64,000 nucleotides of DNA from Novosphingobium sp. 18050 (GCF_902706195.1 NZ_CACSJO010000005.1:62001-126000), one strand, 5' to 3'; counted from the stretch's first letter, positions 36,883-45,918 are shown. Notes: a model not told the origin generated them from the letters alone. Made by a program: numbers and translations.

Positions 36883-38016
36883 TTGAGCAAGAATCTATCT
36901 CTCCTGCGTTCGGGTATCCTCGCGCTCACCGCTGCGGCTCTGGTTGCGCCTGCCGCCCATGCCGACGTGAAGGGCGGCGTCGATGCCTGGTCGGCGGGCG
37001 ACTACGATGCCGCTATCCGCCAGTGGCAGCCCCTTGCCGCCGGCGGCGATCCCGATGCCGAATTCAACCTCGCGCAGGCCTACAAGTTGGGCCGCGGCGT
37101 GCCGATGGACCTCGGCAAGGCCGAAGACCTCTATGGCAAGGCTGCCGCCAAGGGCCATACCCAGGCGGCCGACAGCTACGGCCTCCTGCTGTTCCAGCGC
37201 GGCGAGCGTACCCGCGCCCTGCCCTATATCGAGGCCTCCGCCGCACGCGGCGATGCACGGGCGCAGTACATCCTGGGCATCGCGCATTTCAACGGCGATA
37301 TGGTCAAGAAGGACTGGGTACGCGCCTACGCCCTCGTCAGCCTTGCCCAGCAGGAGGGTTTGTCGCAGGCCACCAATGCGCTGGCCCAGATGGACCAGCA
37401 CATCCCGCTCACCGACCGGCAGAAAAGCGTGAGCCTGGGCGCCGAGATCGCCGCGCAGGCGAAAGCCAACCGCCTGCGCCTCAACACTTCCGCCGAACTG
37501 GGAACCCAGCTGGCCAGCGCCCCTCCCGGACACACGCCCGCCCCTGAAATCGTCGAGCCACAGAGCGCGGTGACACAGGCTACCCGCGTCGCCGGAACCA
37601 CACCTCCCTCGGCCGCCGGAGCGGACTATGTCCGCGCAGCCGCCACGCCCACCCAGTCAAGACCGATGGTGACCACCAAGGCGGAAGCGCCGAAACCCGC
37701 GCCTGCGCGCACGGCTGCGCCTGCCTCCCCCGTCGCTGCCAAACCGCCCGCAGCCATGCCCAAGCCCAAGCCCGTTCCTGCGGCCAACGGACCATGGCGC
37801 GTGCAGCTCGGCGCTTTTGGCGTCGCAAGCAATGCCGAGGCGCTCTGGGCAAAAGTAAAAGGCCGGCCCGAAATGGCAGGCCACGCCAAAGCGCTGACGC
37901 CGGCCGGCAAGCTGCTCAAACTCCAGGCCACCGGCTTCGCCTCCAAGACCGATGCCGATGCCGCCTGCTCCCGCCTGTCCGCCAGTGGCTTCATGTGCCT
38001 GCCGGTCAGGGACTGA
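36883..38016 (+). CDS. Sel1-repeat and SPOR domain envelope protein
   Basis: A 377-residue exported protein starting at a TTG (36883). A signal peptide (about residues 1-27, ending PAAHA) is followed by Sel1/TPR-like repeats (about 35-180: GVDAWSAGDYDAAIRQWQ, AQAYKLGRGVPMDLGKAEDLY, AQYILGIAHFNGD), a long Pro/Ala/Thr linker, and a C-terminal SPOR domain (about 304-377: WRVQLGAFGVASNAEALW). It binds septal peptidoglycan by family knowledge. It is divergent from the ParA/SPOR-lipoprotein operon, making a cluster of two SPOR proteins around one ParA. The DUF418 gene starts 18 bp downstream. Confidence 0.86.
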   Translation: MSKNLSLLRSGILALTAAALVAPAAHADVKGGVDAWSAGDYDAAIRQWQPLAAGGDPDAEFNLAQAYKLGRGVPMDLGKAEDLYGKAAAKGHTQAADSYGLLLFQRGERTRALPYIEASAARGDARAQYILGIAHFNGDMVKKDWVRAYALVSLAQQEGLSQATNALAQMDQHIPLTDRQKSVSLGAEIAAQAKANRLRLNTSAELGTQLASAPPGHTPAPEIVEPQSAVTQATRVAGTTPPSAAGADYVRAAATPTQSRPMVTTKAEAPKPAPARTAAPASPVAAKPPAAMPKPKPVPAANGPWRVQLGAFGVASNAEALWAKVKGRPEMAGHAKALTPAGKLLKLQATGFASKTDADAACSRLSASGFMCLPVRD

Positions 38017-38033
38017 CCCCCCACGACATTCCG

Positions 38034-39281
38034 GTGCCGGACGCGGACGAGACGCTTCCGGCCCCCCTGCCGCGTCTTGTGACGCTCGACCTGATTCGCG
38101 GCGTCGCGGTGCTGGGTATCCTGACGATCAACATCGCCGGGTTTGCCGGGCCGACGATCGCCTCGACTACGCCTAACCTGCCCCATGCCGTGGGCCCGCT
38201 TGACGAAGCCGCCTTCGCCTTCAACTTCCTGTTCTTCGAAGGCAAGATGCGGGCGCTGTTCTCGCTGCTGTTCGGCGCGGGACTGGTGCTGTTCTGGGAA
38301 CGCACCGAAGCGGCCGGGGGCGACGGTGACATCCTGCAACTGCGGCGGCTCGGCTGGCTGCTGCTGCTGGGAATGCTCCACTACCTGCTGCTTTGGTGGG
38401 GCGATATCCTGTTCGTCTATGCTGCCTGCGGAATCGCCGCCCTGCTGCTTAGACCCCTGCGAAACGGTACGCTGCTCGCGTTGGCGCTGCTGCTTTATTA
38501 CGGCTGGCACGTGTGGGGGATGCTCGATTCGGCGGCGGCTATCACTGCCGAAAGCGCCCTGCGCACCCATTCCGCCAGCGCCGCCCAGCTCAGCCTGTTG
38601 GCAGAACGGCTCGACCCCATCCAAGCCTGGGCCGCACAGGAACTACGCGAAAGCCGACTGGGCTGGCTCGAACTTTTGCGCATCAAGCTGGTTGAGCGTC
38701 CGTTCTGGCAGATCCAGATGGTGTCCGGCGTCTTTTCCGAAACGCTGCCGCTGATGTTGATCGGCATGGTCATGTATCGCCGGGGCTTCTTCGACGGCGG
38801 AATGCCCCGCCGGCAACTGGCCGAAGTCTCAATCGTCTGCACGCTCGCCGGTCTCGCGCTGACCGCGATGTTCCTGGACTGGGCATGGCCGCGCCATTTC
38901 CCGCCCGTCGCGATGAACGCCGCACTGGTCTGGGGCCTTGCCATGCCGCACCTCATGGGCGGATGCGGCTATGCCGGGCTGCTCGTACTTGCCGCCCCGC
39001 GCCTGGCCCGAACCCGAATCGGACGCCGCCTCGTTTCTGCCGGACGCATGGCCTTCACCAACTACGTACTCACCAGCCTGATGATGACTTTTGCCTTCTA
39101 TGGCTGGGGCCTGGGCCTCTACGCCAAGGTTGGGCCTCTGGCGCAGTGGCTTTTCGTAGTGGGCGGATGGGCCCTCATGCTGATCTGGAGTCCCCTGTGG
39201 CTGCGCCGTTTCAGGCGGGGACCGCTGGAGTGGCTGTGGCGCTCGCTGGTCGAGCACAGGGCCCTGCCCAACCGCCTCTGA
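38034..39281 (+). CDS. DUF418 domain-containing membrane protein
   Basis: A 415-residue polytopic membrane protein with about ten hydrophobic segments. The N-terminal LVTLDLIRGVAVLGILTINI is the DUF418/YeiB signature, and the C-terminal DUF418 block includes GRMAFTNYVLTSLMMTF, GWGLGLYAKVG and SPLWLRRFRRGPLEWLWRSL. The family relates distantly to acyltransferase 3-type proteins, so transfer of an acyl or similar group to an envelope molecule is possible but unproven. The GTG at 38034 is chosen because the preceding gene ends at 38016; another GTG at 38079 is possible. Confidence 0.83.
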   Translation: MPDADETLPAPLPRLVTLDLIRGVAVLGILTINIAGFAGPTIASTTPNLPHAVGPLDEAAFAFNFLFFEGKMRALFSLLFGAGLVLFWERTEAAGGDGDILQLRRLGWLLLLGMLHYLLLWWGDILFVYAACGIAALLLRPLRNGTLLALALLLYYGWHVWGMLDSAAAITAESALRTHSASAAQLSLLAERLDPIQAWAAQELRESRLGWLELLRIKLVERPFWQIQMVSGVFSETLPLMLIGMVMYRRGFFDGGMPRRQLAEVSIVCTLAGLALTAMFLDWAWPRHFPPVAMNAALVWGLAMPHLMGGCGYAGLLVLAAPRLARTRIGRRLVSAGRMAFTNYVLTSLMMTFAFYGWGLGLYAKVGPLAQWLFVVGGWALMLIWSPLWLRRFRRGPLEWLWRSLVEHRALPNRL

Positions 39282-39328
39282 GGGTCCGGCTCCGGCACAG
39301 CCTGCCCGGAGTGTCCCGAAAATATGCT

Positions 39329-39347
39329 ATTGCGATCTATTCGCACT
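39329..39347. promoter_or_regulatory. Fur/iron-box-like dyad upstream of bfd-bfr
   Basis: TGCGA-N5-TCGCA (39331-39345) within a larger ATATGC...GCATAT dyad (39323-39354), 35-60 bp before the bfd start. It resembles alphaproteobacterial Fur boxes (TGCnAAT...ATTnGCA type), and bfd-bfr are classic iron-regulated genes. Confidence 0.55.
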
Positions 39348-39381
39348 CGCATATATTGGGGGGCATAGAGAGGATTCGCTC

Positions 39382-39576
39382 ATGTACGTGTGCATCTGCA
39401 ATGCCATCCGGGAAACCGAGCTTCGCTGCGCCGCAAGGCGCTACCGTGGCAGTGCCGAATCCATTTACGGCGCGCTGGGCCGGACCCCTCAATGCCGCCA
39501 ATGCCTCGACGAGGCGGATGACATCATCGCCGACGAACACTCGTCGGCCGGAATGGGAATCGCTGCAGCCGCTTGA
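39382..39576 (+). CDS. bfd: Bacterioferritin-associated ferredoxin
   Basis: A 64-residue [2Fe-2S] protein that reduces bacterioferritin to mobilise stored iron. It has the BFD-like cysteine pattern Cys4-x-Cys6 and Cys38-x2-Cys41 (MYVCICNAI and TPQCRQCLDEA). A Shine-Dalgarno (GAGAGGA) precedes the ATG. It is 76 bp upstream of bfr and co-oriented. The 5' region carries a Fur-like dyad. Confidence 0.94.
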   Translation: MYVCICNAIRETELRCAARRYRGSAESIYGALGRTPQCRQCLDEADDIIADEHSSAGMGIAAAA

Positions 39577-39608
39577 CATGACCTGACCTGACTTGCCCTG
39601 ACCCGACT
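39573..39608. repeat. Pentanucleotide (CTGAC) repeat between bfd and bfr
   Basis: About six imperfect tandem copies of TGACC/TGACT in the 76-bp gap between bfd and bfr. Such short tandem runs can vary in length between strains and would change spacing within the operon. Confidence 0.6.
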
Positions 39609-39652
39609 GTTTCGCTTATATGCCGCGGCTCACATAGAGGAGTTTCCGCGCG

Positions 39653-40132
39653 ATGAATGGCGACCAGAAGGTCATCGAGTTTCTCAACAAGGCCCTGTTC
39701 AACGAACTGACCGCGATCAACCAGTACTGGCTGCACTACCGCATGCTGGACAACTGGGGCATCAAGAAACTCGCCGAGTACGAACGTCACGAATCGATCG
39801 ACGAAATGAAGCACGCCGACGTGCTCGCCGATCGCATCCTGTTCCTTGGCGGCCTCCCCAACTTCCAGTCGCTCGGCAAGCTGCGCGTTGGCGAAACGGT
39901 CGAGGAAATCCTCAAGGCCGACCTCGCGCTCGAGCATGACGCCCTGCCGATGCTGCAGGACGCCATTGCCCACGCCGAATCGGTGCGCGATTTCGTCAGC
40001 CGCGAAATCTTCGCCCGTATCCTCGAGAGCGAGGAAGAGCATGTCGATTTCCTCGAAAAGCAGTTCGACATGATCGAGCGCATGGGTATTCAGAACTACT
40101 GCCAGCTGCAGAGCAAGCCCGCGGAAAGCTGA
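39653..40132 (+). CDS. bfr: Bacterioferritin
   Basis: A 24-mer haem-containing ferritin that oxidises and stores iron in the cytoplasm. The 159-residue protein has the di-iron centre ligands Glu18, Glu51 and His54 in the first half ([28 protein letters not shown]) with Met52 as the haem ligand, and the second-half [13 protein letters not shown] segment. All expected residues are present, so ferroxidase and haem binding should be intact. A GAGGAG Shine-Dalgarno precedes the ATG. It is probably co-transcribed with bfd. Confidence 0.97.
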   Translation: MNGDQKVIEFLNKALFNELTAINQYWLHYRMLDNWGIKKLAEYERHESIDEMKHADVLADRILFLGGLPNFQSLGKLRVGETVEEILKADLALEHDALPMLQDAIAHAESVRDFVSREIFARILESEEEHVDFLEKQFDMIERMGIQNYCQLQSKPAES

Positions 40133-40237
40133 TCCCAGGCCCTCTGCGCCACTGAGCGCGGGAACCGCCGCTCCTCTCAGGCCTTGTGCGTGGGAGGAGC
40201 GGCCGGCTGCCGCACCCAAGACGTCCAGGGGGAAAGA

Positions 40238-41395
40238 ATGAGTTCACCGCGCCCGCAATCACAGGGCCTGCAAATCGAGGATATTGGCTTCGCCGTCCTC
40301 GTCGTAATCATCTCCCTCGCTGCCGCATACCTTCTTGCTCCCTATTTCGGGGCCGTATTGTGGGGGGTTGTCGCGGCAATCATGTTCCAGCCCCTTACGG
40401 CCAAGCTCACCCAGCGGCTGAACGGGCGCAAGAATTTGGCGACCTCGATCGTCCTGTTCGGACTGATCGCGCTCTTCGTGGTTCCCACGATCCTGCTCGG
40501 CATTAACATCGCCAACGAGGCGACCGCCATCTACGGCAAGGTCAGCAGCGGCCAGATCGATATCAGCGGCATCTTCCAGCAGGTCCTGAATGCCCTGCCC
40601 GAACGCATCCGCGGCATGATCGACGAATACGGCCTGACCGATTTCGAAAACATCCGCCGCCAGTTCGGCTCCAGCATCACCAGCGGCCTGCAGACCGTGG
40701 CCGGCCGCGCGCTGACCGTGGGCCAGGGCGCGCTCAGCTTCGTCGCCGCGCTCGGCGTCATGCTCTACCTTAGCTACTTCCTGCTGCGCGACGGCGAGCG
40801 CTACGGCGACATGGTCCGCACCAGCCTGCCGCTCCACGCAGAAACGCGCGATGCGCTGATCGACAACTTCCTGCTGGTGGTGCGCGCAACGATGCGGGGC
40901 ACCGTTGTGGTCGCCGTGGTGCAGGGCGCGCTGGGCGGGCTGCTGTTCTCCGTCTTGGGGATCGAGGGCGCGCTGATCTGGGGCGTGCTGATGGGCTTCT
41001 TCTCGCTGCTGCCCGCCGTGGGCACCGCGATTATCTGGGTGCCCGCCGCCATCTACCTCTTCGCCACCGGCGACACCGTTAAGGCCTCGATCGTGGTGTT
41101 CTGCGGCGTGTTCATAATCGGCATGGTCGATAACGTGCTGCGCCCGATCCTCGTCGGCCGAGATACGCGCCTGCCGGACTTCGTGGTGCTGATCGCGACG
41201 CTTTCGGGGCTGGAACTGTTCGGCCTCAACGGCTTCATCATTGGCCCGGTGATCGCCGCGCTGTTCATCTCCGTATGGAACCAGCACCGCGACCGCCGTC
41301 AGGCCAAGGCGCGCGTGGCTGGATCACCGATCCCGCCGCAGACGCAGGTAAATGCCGAGCGAGCTGCTGAGGAAGCGGTAGCGCATCCATCCTAA
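40238..41395 (+). CDS. AI-2E family transporter
   Basis: A 385-residue inner-membrane protein of the AI-2E/PerM/YdiK superfamily, with membrane helices at the N-terminus (FAVLVVIISLAAAYLLAPYF), an amphipathic soluble section (about residues 90-160), and a C-terminal set carrying VQGALGGLLFSVLGIEGALIWGVLMGFFSLLPAVGTAIIWVPAA-type motifs (signature LLPAVGTAIIW). Proposed roles include autoinducer export and Na+/H+ exchange; none can be chosen here. The ATG at 40238 has an AGGGGGAAAG Shine-Dalgarno. Confidence 0.88.
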   Translation: MSSPRPQSQGLQIEDIGFAVLVVIISLAAAYLLAPYFGAVLWGVVAAIMFQPLTAKLTQRLNGRKNLATSIVLFGLIALFVVPTILLGINIANEATAIYGKVSSGQIDISGIFQQVLNALPERIRGMIDEYGLTDFENIRRQFGSSITSGLQTVAGRALTVGQGALSFVAALGVMLYLSYFLLRDGERYGDMVRTSLPLHAETRDALIDNFLLVVRATMRGTVVVAVVQGALGGLLFSVLGIEGALIWGVLMGFFSLLPAVGTAIIWVPAAIYLFATGDTVKASIVVFCGVFIIGMVDNVLRPILVGRDTRLPDFVVLIATLSGLELFGLNGFIIGPVIAALFISVWNQHRDRRQAKARVAGSPIPPQTQVNAERAAEEAVAHPS

Positions 41396-41500
41396 AGCAG
41401 GGTGAGCGGGGCCGGGTGACGTCCCTCCCGCCCTGATGGTGCCTCAAGATCAGCGGGGGTAGGTCAAAGCCTACTCCCGCCATAATCGTTTAAATCACCA

Positions 41501-41535
41501 TCCGCTCAAGCTGAGCTTGTCGAAGCATCAAGCCC
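41501..41535. repeat. REP-like palindrome after der
   Basis: TCCGCTCAAGCTGAGCTTGTCGAAGCATC: a near-consensus copy of the dispersed repeat, between the AI-2E transporter and der (convergent ends), where it may also work as a terminator hairpin. Confidence 0.78.
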
Positions 41536-41549
41536 CGACTCCCCCCGCA

Positions 41550-42929
41550 TCAGTCCTTCGCGAACGGATTCTTCGCACTGCGCAGGTTCATGCGGATCGG
41601 CACCGATTCGAAGCCGAGGTTCTTGCGCATCCCGTTGATGAGATAGCGCTTGTAGCTTTCCGGGAGCAGGTCGAGGCGCGTGCCGAACACAACGAAGCCC
41701 GGCGGGCGGGTCTTGGCCTGGGTGATGTAGCGCAACTTGATGCGCTTGCCGCCCGGTGCCGGCGGAGGGTTGGCTGAAAGCGCATCGTCGAACCAGCGGT
41801 TGAGCGCGGCGGTGGGCACGCGCTTGCTCCAGGCTTCGCGAATGGCGAAGCCGGCGGCCACCAGTTCGTCGAGGCCCTTGCCGGTCCGCGCCGAGACCGC
41901 CAGCAGCGGCACGCCGCGAACCTGCGCCAGACCTTCGTCGAGCGCCGCGCGAATGCCGTTGAACAGGCCGGAAGCGCCTTCGGCCACGTCCCACTTGTTG
42001 ATCGCGATGATCAGCGCACGGCCCTCTTCGAGCACCTTGGAGGCAATCGTCAGATCCTGATGCTCAAGCCCGCGCGTCGCATCGAGCAACAGCACGACGA
42101 CTTCGGCGAAGTCGATCGCCAGACGCGCATCGGCCACGGCCATGCGCTCCAGTTTCTCGGTAACGTTAGCGCGCTTGCGCATGCCTGCGGTGTCGATCAG
42201 GCGAACTTCGCGCACGTTGCCGGTGCTGGGGTCGGTCCATTCCCAGTCGACCGTGATCGAATCGCGGGTAATCCCCGCTTCCGGGCCGGTCAGCAGGCGG
42301 TCTTCGCCCAGAATGCGGTTGATGAGCGTCGACTTGCCCGCGTTCGGACGCCCGACGATGGCGAGCTTGAGCGGCTGGAGCAGACGCGATTCGTCGTCCA
42401 TTTCCTCCTCGAACTCCGGCTCTTCGGGCTGGAGAGGATCGAGATGGGGCAGCAGCGATTCGAACAGGTCGGACATGCCGATGCCGTGTTCGGCGGAAAA
42501 CGGAATGGGATCACCCAGGCCCAGCGAGTAGGCTTCCAGCACACCGCCCTCGCCTGCACGGCCTTCGGCCTTGTTGACCAGCAGGATCACCGGCACCGGC
42601 GATGCGCGCAGCCACTGGCCGATTTCCTCGTCGAGCGGAGTAAGGCCCGCGCGCGCATCGACCACGAACAGGGCAACGTCGGCGCTTTCCAGCGAGGCTT
42701 CGGTCTGCTTGCGCATCCGGCCCGGCAAAGTTTCGGCCTCCTCGTCCTCCCAACCGGCAGTGTCGACGATCTGGAATTTCAGGCCGAGGAGTTCGGCGTC
42801 GCCGAAGCGACGGTCACGCGTGACCCCGGGCTGATCGTCGACAAGCGCGAGCTTTTTGCCGATCAGGCGGTTGAACAGCGTGGACTTGCCGACGTTGGGT
42901 CGGCCAATGATGATGACTTGGGGAAGCAT
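41550..42929 (-). CDS. der: Ribosome biogenesis GTPase Der (EngA)
   Basis: Essential 50S-assembly GTPase with two tandem G domains. The 459-residue protein has GRPNVGKSTLFN (about residue 9) with DTAGWEDEE and NKAE for G domain 1, then GRPNAGKSTLINRI (about residue 196) with DTAGMRKRANV and NKWD for G domain 2, and a C-terminal KH-like domain (RYITQAKTRPPGFVVF). It appears monocistronic; its stop lies 15 bp from a REP element. Identity is secure. Confidence 0.97.
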   Translation of the reverse strand: MLPQVIIIGRPNVGKSTLFNRLIGKKLALVDDQPGVTRDRRFGDAELLGLKFQIVDTAGWEDEEAETLPGRMRKQTEASLESADVALFVVDARAGLTPLDEEIGQWLRASPVPVILLVNKAEGRAGEGGVLEAYSLGLGDPIPFSAEHGIGMSDLFESLLPHLDPLQPEEPEFEEEMDDESRLLQPLKLAIVGRPNAGKSTLINRILGEDRLLTGPEAGITRDSITVDWEWTDPSTGNVREVRLIDTAGMRKRANVTEKLERMAVADARLAIDFAEVVVLLLDATRGLEHQDLTIASKVLEEGRALIIAINKWDVAEGASGLFNGIRAALDEGLAQVRGVPLLAVSARTGKGLDELVAAGFAIREAWSKRVPTAALNRWFDDALSANPPPAPGGKRIKLRYITQAKTRPPGFVVFGTRLDLLPESYKRYLINGMRKNLGFESVPIRMNLRSAKNPFAKD

Positions 42930-43236
42930 GATTCCCAGCGCATGGGGATTTCCTGCGGTTTTGGCAAGCTTTGCGCGATTCGGGAAGTCTTACCGTCATC
43001 TCAGGCCGGTCCCGGATCGCCGCCCTTCTGCTATGCACCGCCTTGCAAAAAGTTAAACGCGGCTCTGCCCGCACCGTCCGATCAAGCCCGGCGTGGGACT
43101 CTGCACTAATCCTGAATTGCAATCGTTTGCCGGAGGTTTCTCCGTCATTTTACGGAGGAATGCGGAACAAAATCTTGCTCCGCGATTAACCAACCACAGC
43201 AGAAAGACACTAACTTTCGCAGGGCAAAAGGGCGGC
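42930..43236. other. Divergent region between der and the CHAP-domain gene
   Basis: No gene. Two leader hairpins precede the CHAP gene: CTCCGT-CATTTT-ACGGAG (about 43140-43157) and GCGGA...TCCGC (about 43161-43182). A GATTAACCAACC motif near 43183 contains a CtrA half-site. Confidence 0.5.
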
Positions 43237-43926
43237 ATGAGGGTTTACCGCAAAGTAATCATTCTTGGGCTCGCCGCAGCGTGCATGACGCCGGCCAGCG
43301 CCCGCACCGCCATCGATGGCCTGACCGATACCGGAGGCTCCATCACGGGATCCGGAATCGATTCCGAGGCCGGATCGGCGCTCATTGTACCCAAAGGTCC
43401 GGGGCACCTCGAATGCGTGCCTTATGCGCGCACGACTTCGGGCATCCAGATCTACGGCGATGCGCATACATGGTGGGGACAGGCGAAAAATCGCTATGCG
43501 ACCGGGCACGCACCGCGCGTCGGCGCGGTCATGGCGGTCCAGCCCCACAACAATTCGCGCCTCGGGCATGTGGCGACGGTGAGCCGGGTCGTCGATTCGC
43601 GCACGATCTTGCTCAGCCATGCGAACTGGTCGGTCCCGGGCGAGATCGAGCGTAACGTCACCGCGCTCGACGTGTCCCCCGCCAACGACTGGAGCCAGGT
43701 GCGCATCTGGTATGCGCCTGCGCGAGGGCTTGGCACCACGCGCTGGCCGGTTTCGGGATTCATCTACAACGCGAAGCCCGGCTCCGTGCGGGATCTGGGC
43801 ACCACTCGCCTCGCCGCATCGGCCGAGCCGGTGAAGATGGCCCCCATGAAAGTGGCGAAATCCACAAAGACCTCAACCGGCCGGCGCAACGACCCGATCG
43901 GCGTGATCATCGCCGGGGCCTATTGA
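43237..43926 (+). CDS. CHAP domain-containing exported amidase/peptidase
   Basis: A 229-residue protein with a signal peptide (about residues 1-22, ending PASA) and a CHAP (NlpC/P60-like) domain with catalytic Cys60 (ECVPYAR), His111 (LGHVATV) and Asn/Asp-equivalent Asn130 (SHANW). It is predicted to cleave peptidoglycan peptide cross-links or stem peptides in the periplasm. The ATG at 43237 has an AGGGCAAAAGGGCGG leader. It lies divergent from der and ends at a strong bidirectional terminator shared with the DUF3297 gene. Confidence 0.86.
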   Translation: MRVYRKVIILGLAAACMTPASARTAIDGLTDTGGSITGSGIDSEAGSALIVPKGPGHLECVPYARTTSGIQIYGDAHTWWGQAKNRYATGHAPRVGAVMAVQPHNNSRLGHVATVSRVVDSRTILLSHANWSVPGEIERNVTALDVSPANDWSQVRIWYAPARGLGTTRWPVSGFIYNAKPGSVRDLGTTRLAASAEPVKMAPMKVAKSTKTSTGRRNDPIGVIIAGAY

Positions 43927-43956
43927 AAAAAAACGCCGCGTTGAACGCGGCGTTTT
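43926..43956. terminator. Bidirectional terminator (CHAP gene / DUF3297 gene)
   Basis: A 12-bp stem AAAACGCCGCGT / ACGCGGCGTTTT with a TGA loop; both strands have T-runs, fitting two convergent genes. Confidence 0.93.
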
Positions 43957-43961
43957 GAAAT

Positions 43962-44264
43962 TCAGTCCTTCTTGGCGACCGGTGCACCGTCGCCGATGTC
44001 TTCGTACCACGCCTCGACCGGGCCCATGAGCTTGATCGTCAGCGCATTGCCGTGGCGATCCATGGACTTGCCGGCCTGAACGCGAATCCAGCCTTCCGAG
44101 ATCGAGTATTCCTCGACGTTGGTGCGCACGGTGCCCTTGAAGCGGATACCGATGCCGCGCTGCAGCTTGTCCTGGTCGAAGAACGGGCTGCGCGGGTTGA
44201 TAGCGAGGTGGTCGGGCGGCACGTCGGGGCCACTCTGGACGGGCGTGGGGGTCTCTTCGGTCAT
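43962..44264 (-). CDS. DUF3297 family protein
   Basis: A 100-residue cytoplasmic protein with the conserved block LAINPRSPFFDQ...RGIGIRFKGTVRTNVEEYSISEGWIRV (key motifs RGIGIRFKG and NVEEYSISEGW) of DUF3297. It is widespread in proteobacteria with no known function; no catalytic motif is evident. The start at 44264 is the only reasonable ATG. It ends at the shared terminator. Confidence 0.85.
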   Translation of the reverse strand: MTEETPTPVQSGPDVPPDHLAINPRSPFFDQDKLQRGIGIRFKGTVRTNVEEYSISEGWIRVQAGKSMDRHGNALTIKLMGPVEAWYEDIGDGAPVAKKD

Positions 44265-44341
44265 GTCCGTGCGTTTAGATGGAGATCAGCGCTTGTCAAT
44301 TCGATCTCAGTTGTCTAGGGGGCCGCTTCCGCACTGATAGC

Positions 44342-44416
44342 GGGCGCGTAGCTCAGTGGTAGAGCACACCCTTCACACGGGTGGGGTCGCAGGTTCAATC
44401 CCTGCCGCGCCCACCA
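44342..44416 (+). tRNA. tRNA-Val (anticodon CAC)
   Basis: A 75-nt tRNA with encoded CCA. Acceptor GGGCGCG pairs with CGCGCCC; the anticodon stem is CACCC/GGGTG with loop TTCACAC, giving anticodon CAC (reads GUG). D arm (AGCTCAGTGGTAGAGC) and T arm (AGGTTCAATCC) are intact. serS lies about 110 bp downstream. Confidence 0.97.
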
Positions 44417-44528
44417 TCCTCCCTGGCGAGGATGGTCCTTTCGACCATCGGCGGATAGCTCGACATCGGCGGCATAATTTCCTTCGCGGCTTGCGAGCGC
44501 TTGGCCTGTTCGGCATAGGCGGCTCACC

Positions 44529-45809
44529 ATGCATGACATCCGCCAGATCCGCGAAAATCCCGAAACCTTCGACGCCGGCCTCGCGCGCCGCGGCGTGGAA
44601 CCTGTCTCCGACCGGCTCATCGCGCTGGACGAGCAGCGCCGCTCGGTCGCCACGCGGCTGCAGGAAAGCCAGAACCGGCGGAACGAGGCATCCAAGGCAA
44701 TCGGCAAGGCCATGGGCCAGGGCGACACCGCCGCCGCCGACGCGCTCAAGGCCGAAGTAGCCCAGTTGAAGGACACCCTCCCCGCACTCGAAGCCGAGGA
44801 GAAGGATGTCGCCGCACAGTTGCAGGATGCGCTGGCCGGCCTGCCCAACATTCCGGTCGCCGAAGTGCCTGACGGCGAAGACGAGACGCAGAACGTGGAA
44901 GTGCTAAAGTGGGGCACACCCGGCACCTTCGCCTTCACGCCCAGGGAACATGCCGATATCGGCCCCGCGCTCGGCCTCGATTTCGAGACCGGCGCCAAGC
45001 TTTCGGGCGCGCGTTTCACCTTCCTCAAAGGCCAGATGGCGCGCCTGCACCGCGCACTGGCGCAGTTCATGCTGGATACGCAGACGGCCACTAACGGCTT
45101 CATGGAATGCAACGTGCCGCTGCTGGTCCGCGATGAAGCGGTATACGGCACCGGCCAGCTTCCGAAGTTCTCGGAAGACCTGTTCCGCACCACGGACGGC
45201 CGCTGGCTGATCCCCACCGCCGAAGTCAGCCTTACCAACGCAGTGGCAGGCGAAATCCTCGACGCGGCCGCAATGCCGCTGCGCATGACGGCTCTGACCC
45301 CGTGCTTCCGCTCCGAGGCTGGCTCTGCGGGCCGCGACACGCGCGGGTTCATCCGCCAGCACCAGTTCGAGAAGGTGGAACTCGTCACCATCTGCCGCCC
45401 CGAGGAAAGCGAAGGCGAGCACGAGAAGATGGTCGCTGCCGCCGAATCGATCCTGCAGGCGCTGGACCTGCCCTATCGCAAGGTGCTGCTCTGCGCCGGC
45501 GACATGGGCGCCACCGCGCGGCTCACCTACGACCTTGAAGTGTGGCTGCCCGGCCAGCAGGCCTACCGAGAGATCAGCTCGATCTCCAACTGCGGCGACT
45601 ATCAGGGCCGCCGTATGAACGCGCGCTACAAGCCCGAGGGCGCGAAGAAGACCGAATTCGTGCATACTCTAAACGGCTCGGGCCTTGCGGTCGGGCGCAC
45701 GCTGGTAGCGGTGCTGGAGAACTATCAGCAGGAAGACGGCTCGGTCATGGTGCCCGAAGTGCTGAAGCCCTGGATGGGCGGCATCGAGAAACTGGAAGCG
45801 CTGGGGTAG
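44529..45809 (+). CDS. serS: Serine--tRNA ligase
   Basis: Class II synthetase charging tRNA-Ser and tRNA-Sec. The 426-residue protein has the N-terminal coiled-coil arm (about residues 28-105: [19 protein letters not shown]), motif 1 ([21 protein letters not shown]), motif 2 ([28 protein letters not shown]; key residues FRSEAG and RGFIRQHQF) and motif 3 ([20 protein letters not shown]). Length is normal. It lies downstream of tRNA-Val and ends at an inverted REP pair. Confidence 0.98.
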   Translation: MHDIRQIRENPETFDAGLARRGVEPVSDRLIALDEQRRSVATRLQESQNRRNEASKAIGKAMGQGDTAAADALKAEVAQLKDTLPALEAEEKDVAAQLQDALAGLPNIPVAEVPDGEDETQNVEVLKWGTPGTFAFTPREHADIGPALGLDFETGAKLSGARFTFLKGQMARLHRALAQFMLDTQTATNGFMECNVPLLVRDEAVYGTGQLPKFSEDLFRTTDGRWLIPTAEVSLTNAVAGEILDAAAMPLRMTALTPCFRSEAGSAGRDTRGFIRQHQFEKVELVTICRPEESEGEHEKMVAAAESILQALDLPYRKVLLCAGDMGATARLTYDLEVWLPGQQAYREISSISNCGDYQGRRMNARYKPEGAKKTEFVHTLNGSGLAVGRTLVAVLENYQQEDGSVMVPEVLKPWMGGIEKLEALG

Positions 45810-45819
45810 ATACGGGCGG

Positions 45820-45918
45820 GGCTTCGACAAGCTCAGCATGAGCGGTTTTGAGAGGGTATTACGCTACTCCCGCTCATGCTGAGCTTGTCGAAGCATCATG
45901 CTCAGCCTCTCGAAGGGT
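45820..45918. repeat. Inverted REP doublet forming a 25-bp stem, after serS
   Basis: Two copies of the dispersed repeat, 45821-45845 and 45870-45894, are exact 25-nt reverse complements separated by 24 nt; a third partial copy (TGCTCAGCCTCTCGAAGGGT) follows at 45898-45918. In RNA this would be a very stable hairpin between serS and surE, likely stabilising the serS 3' end or ending transcription. Confidence 0.9.
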
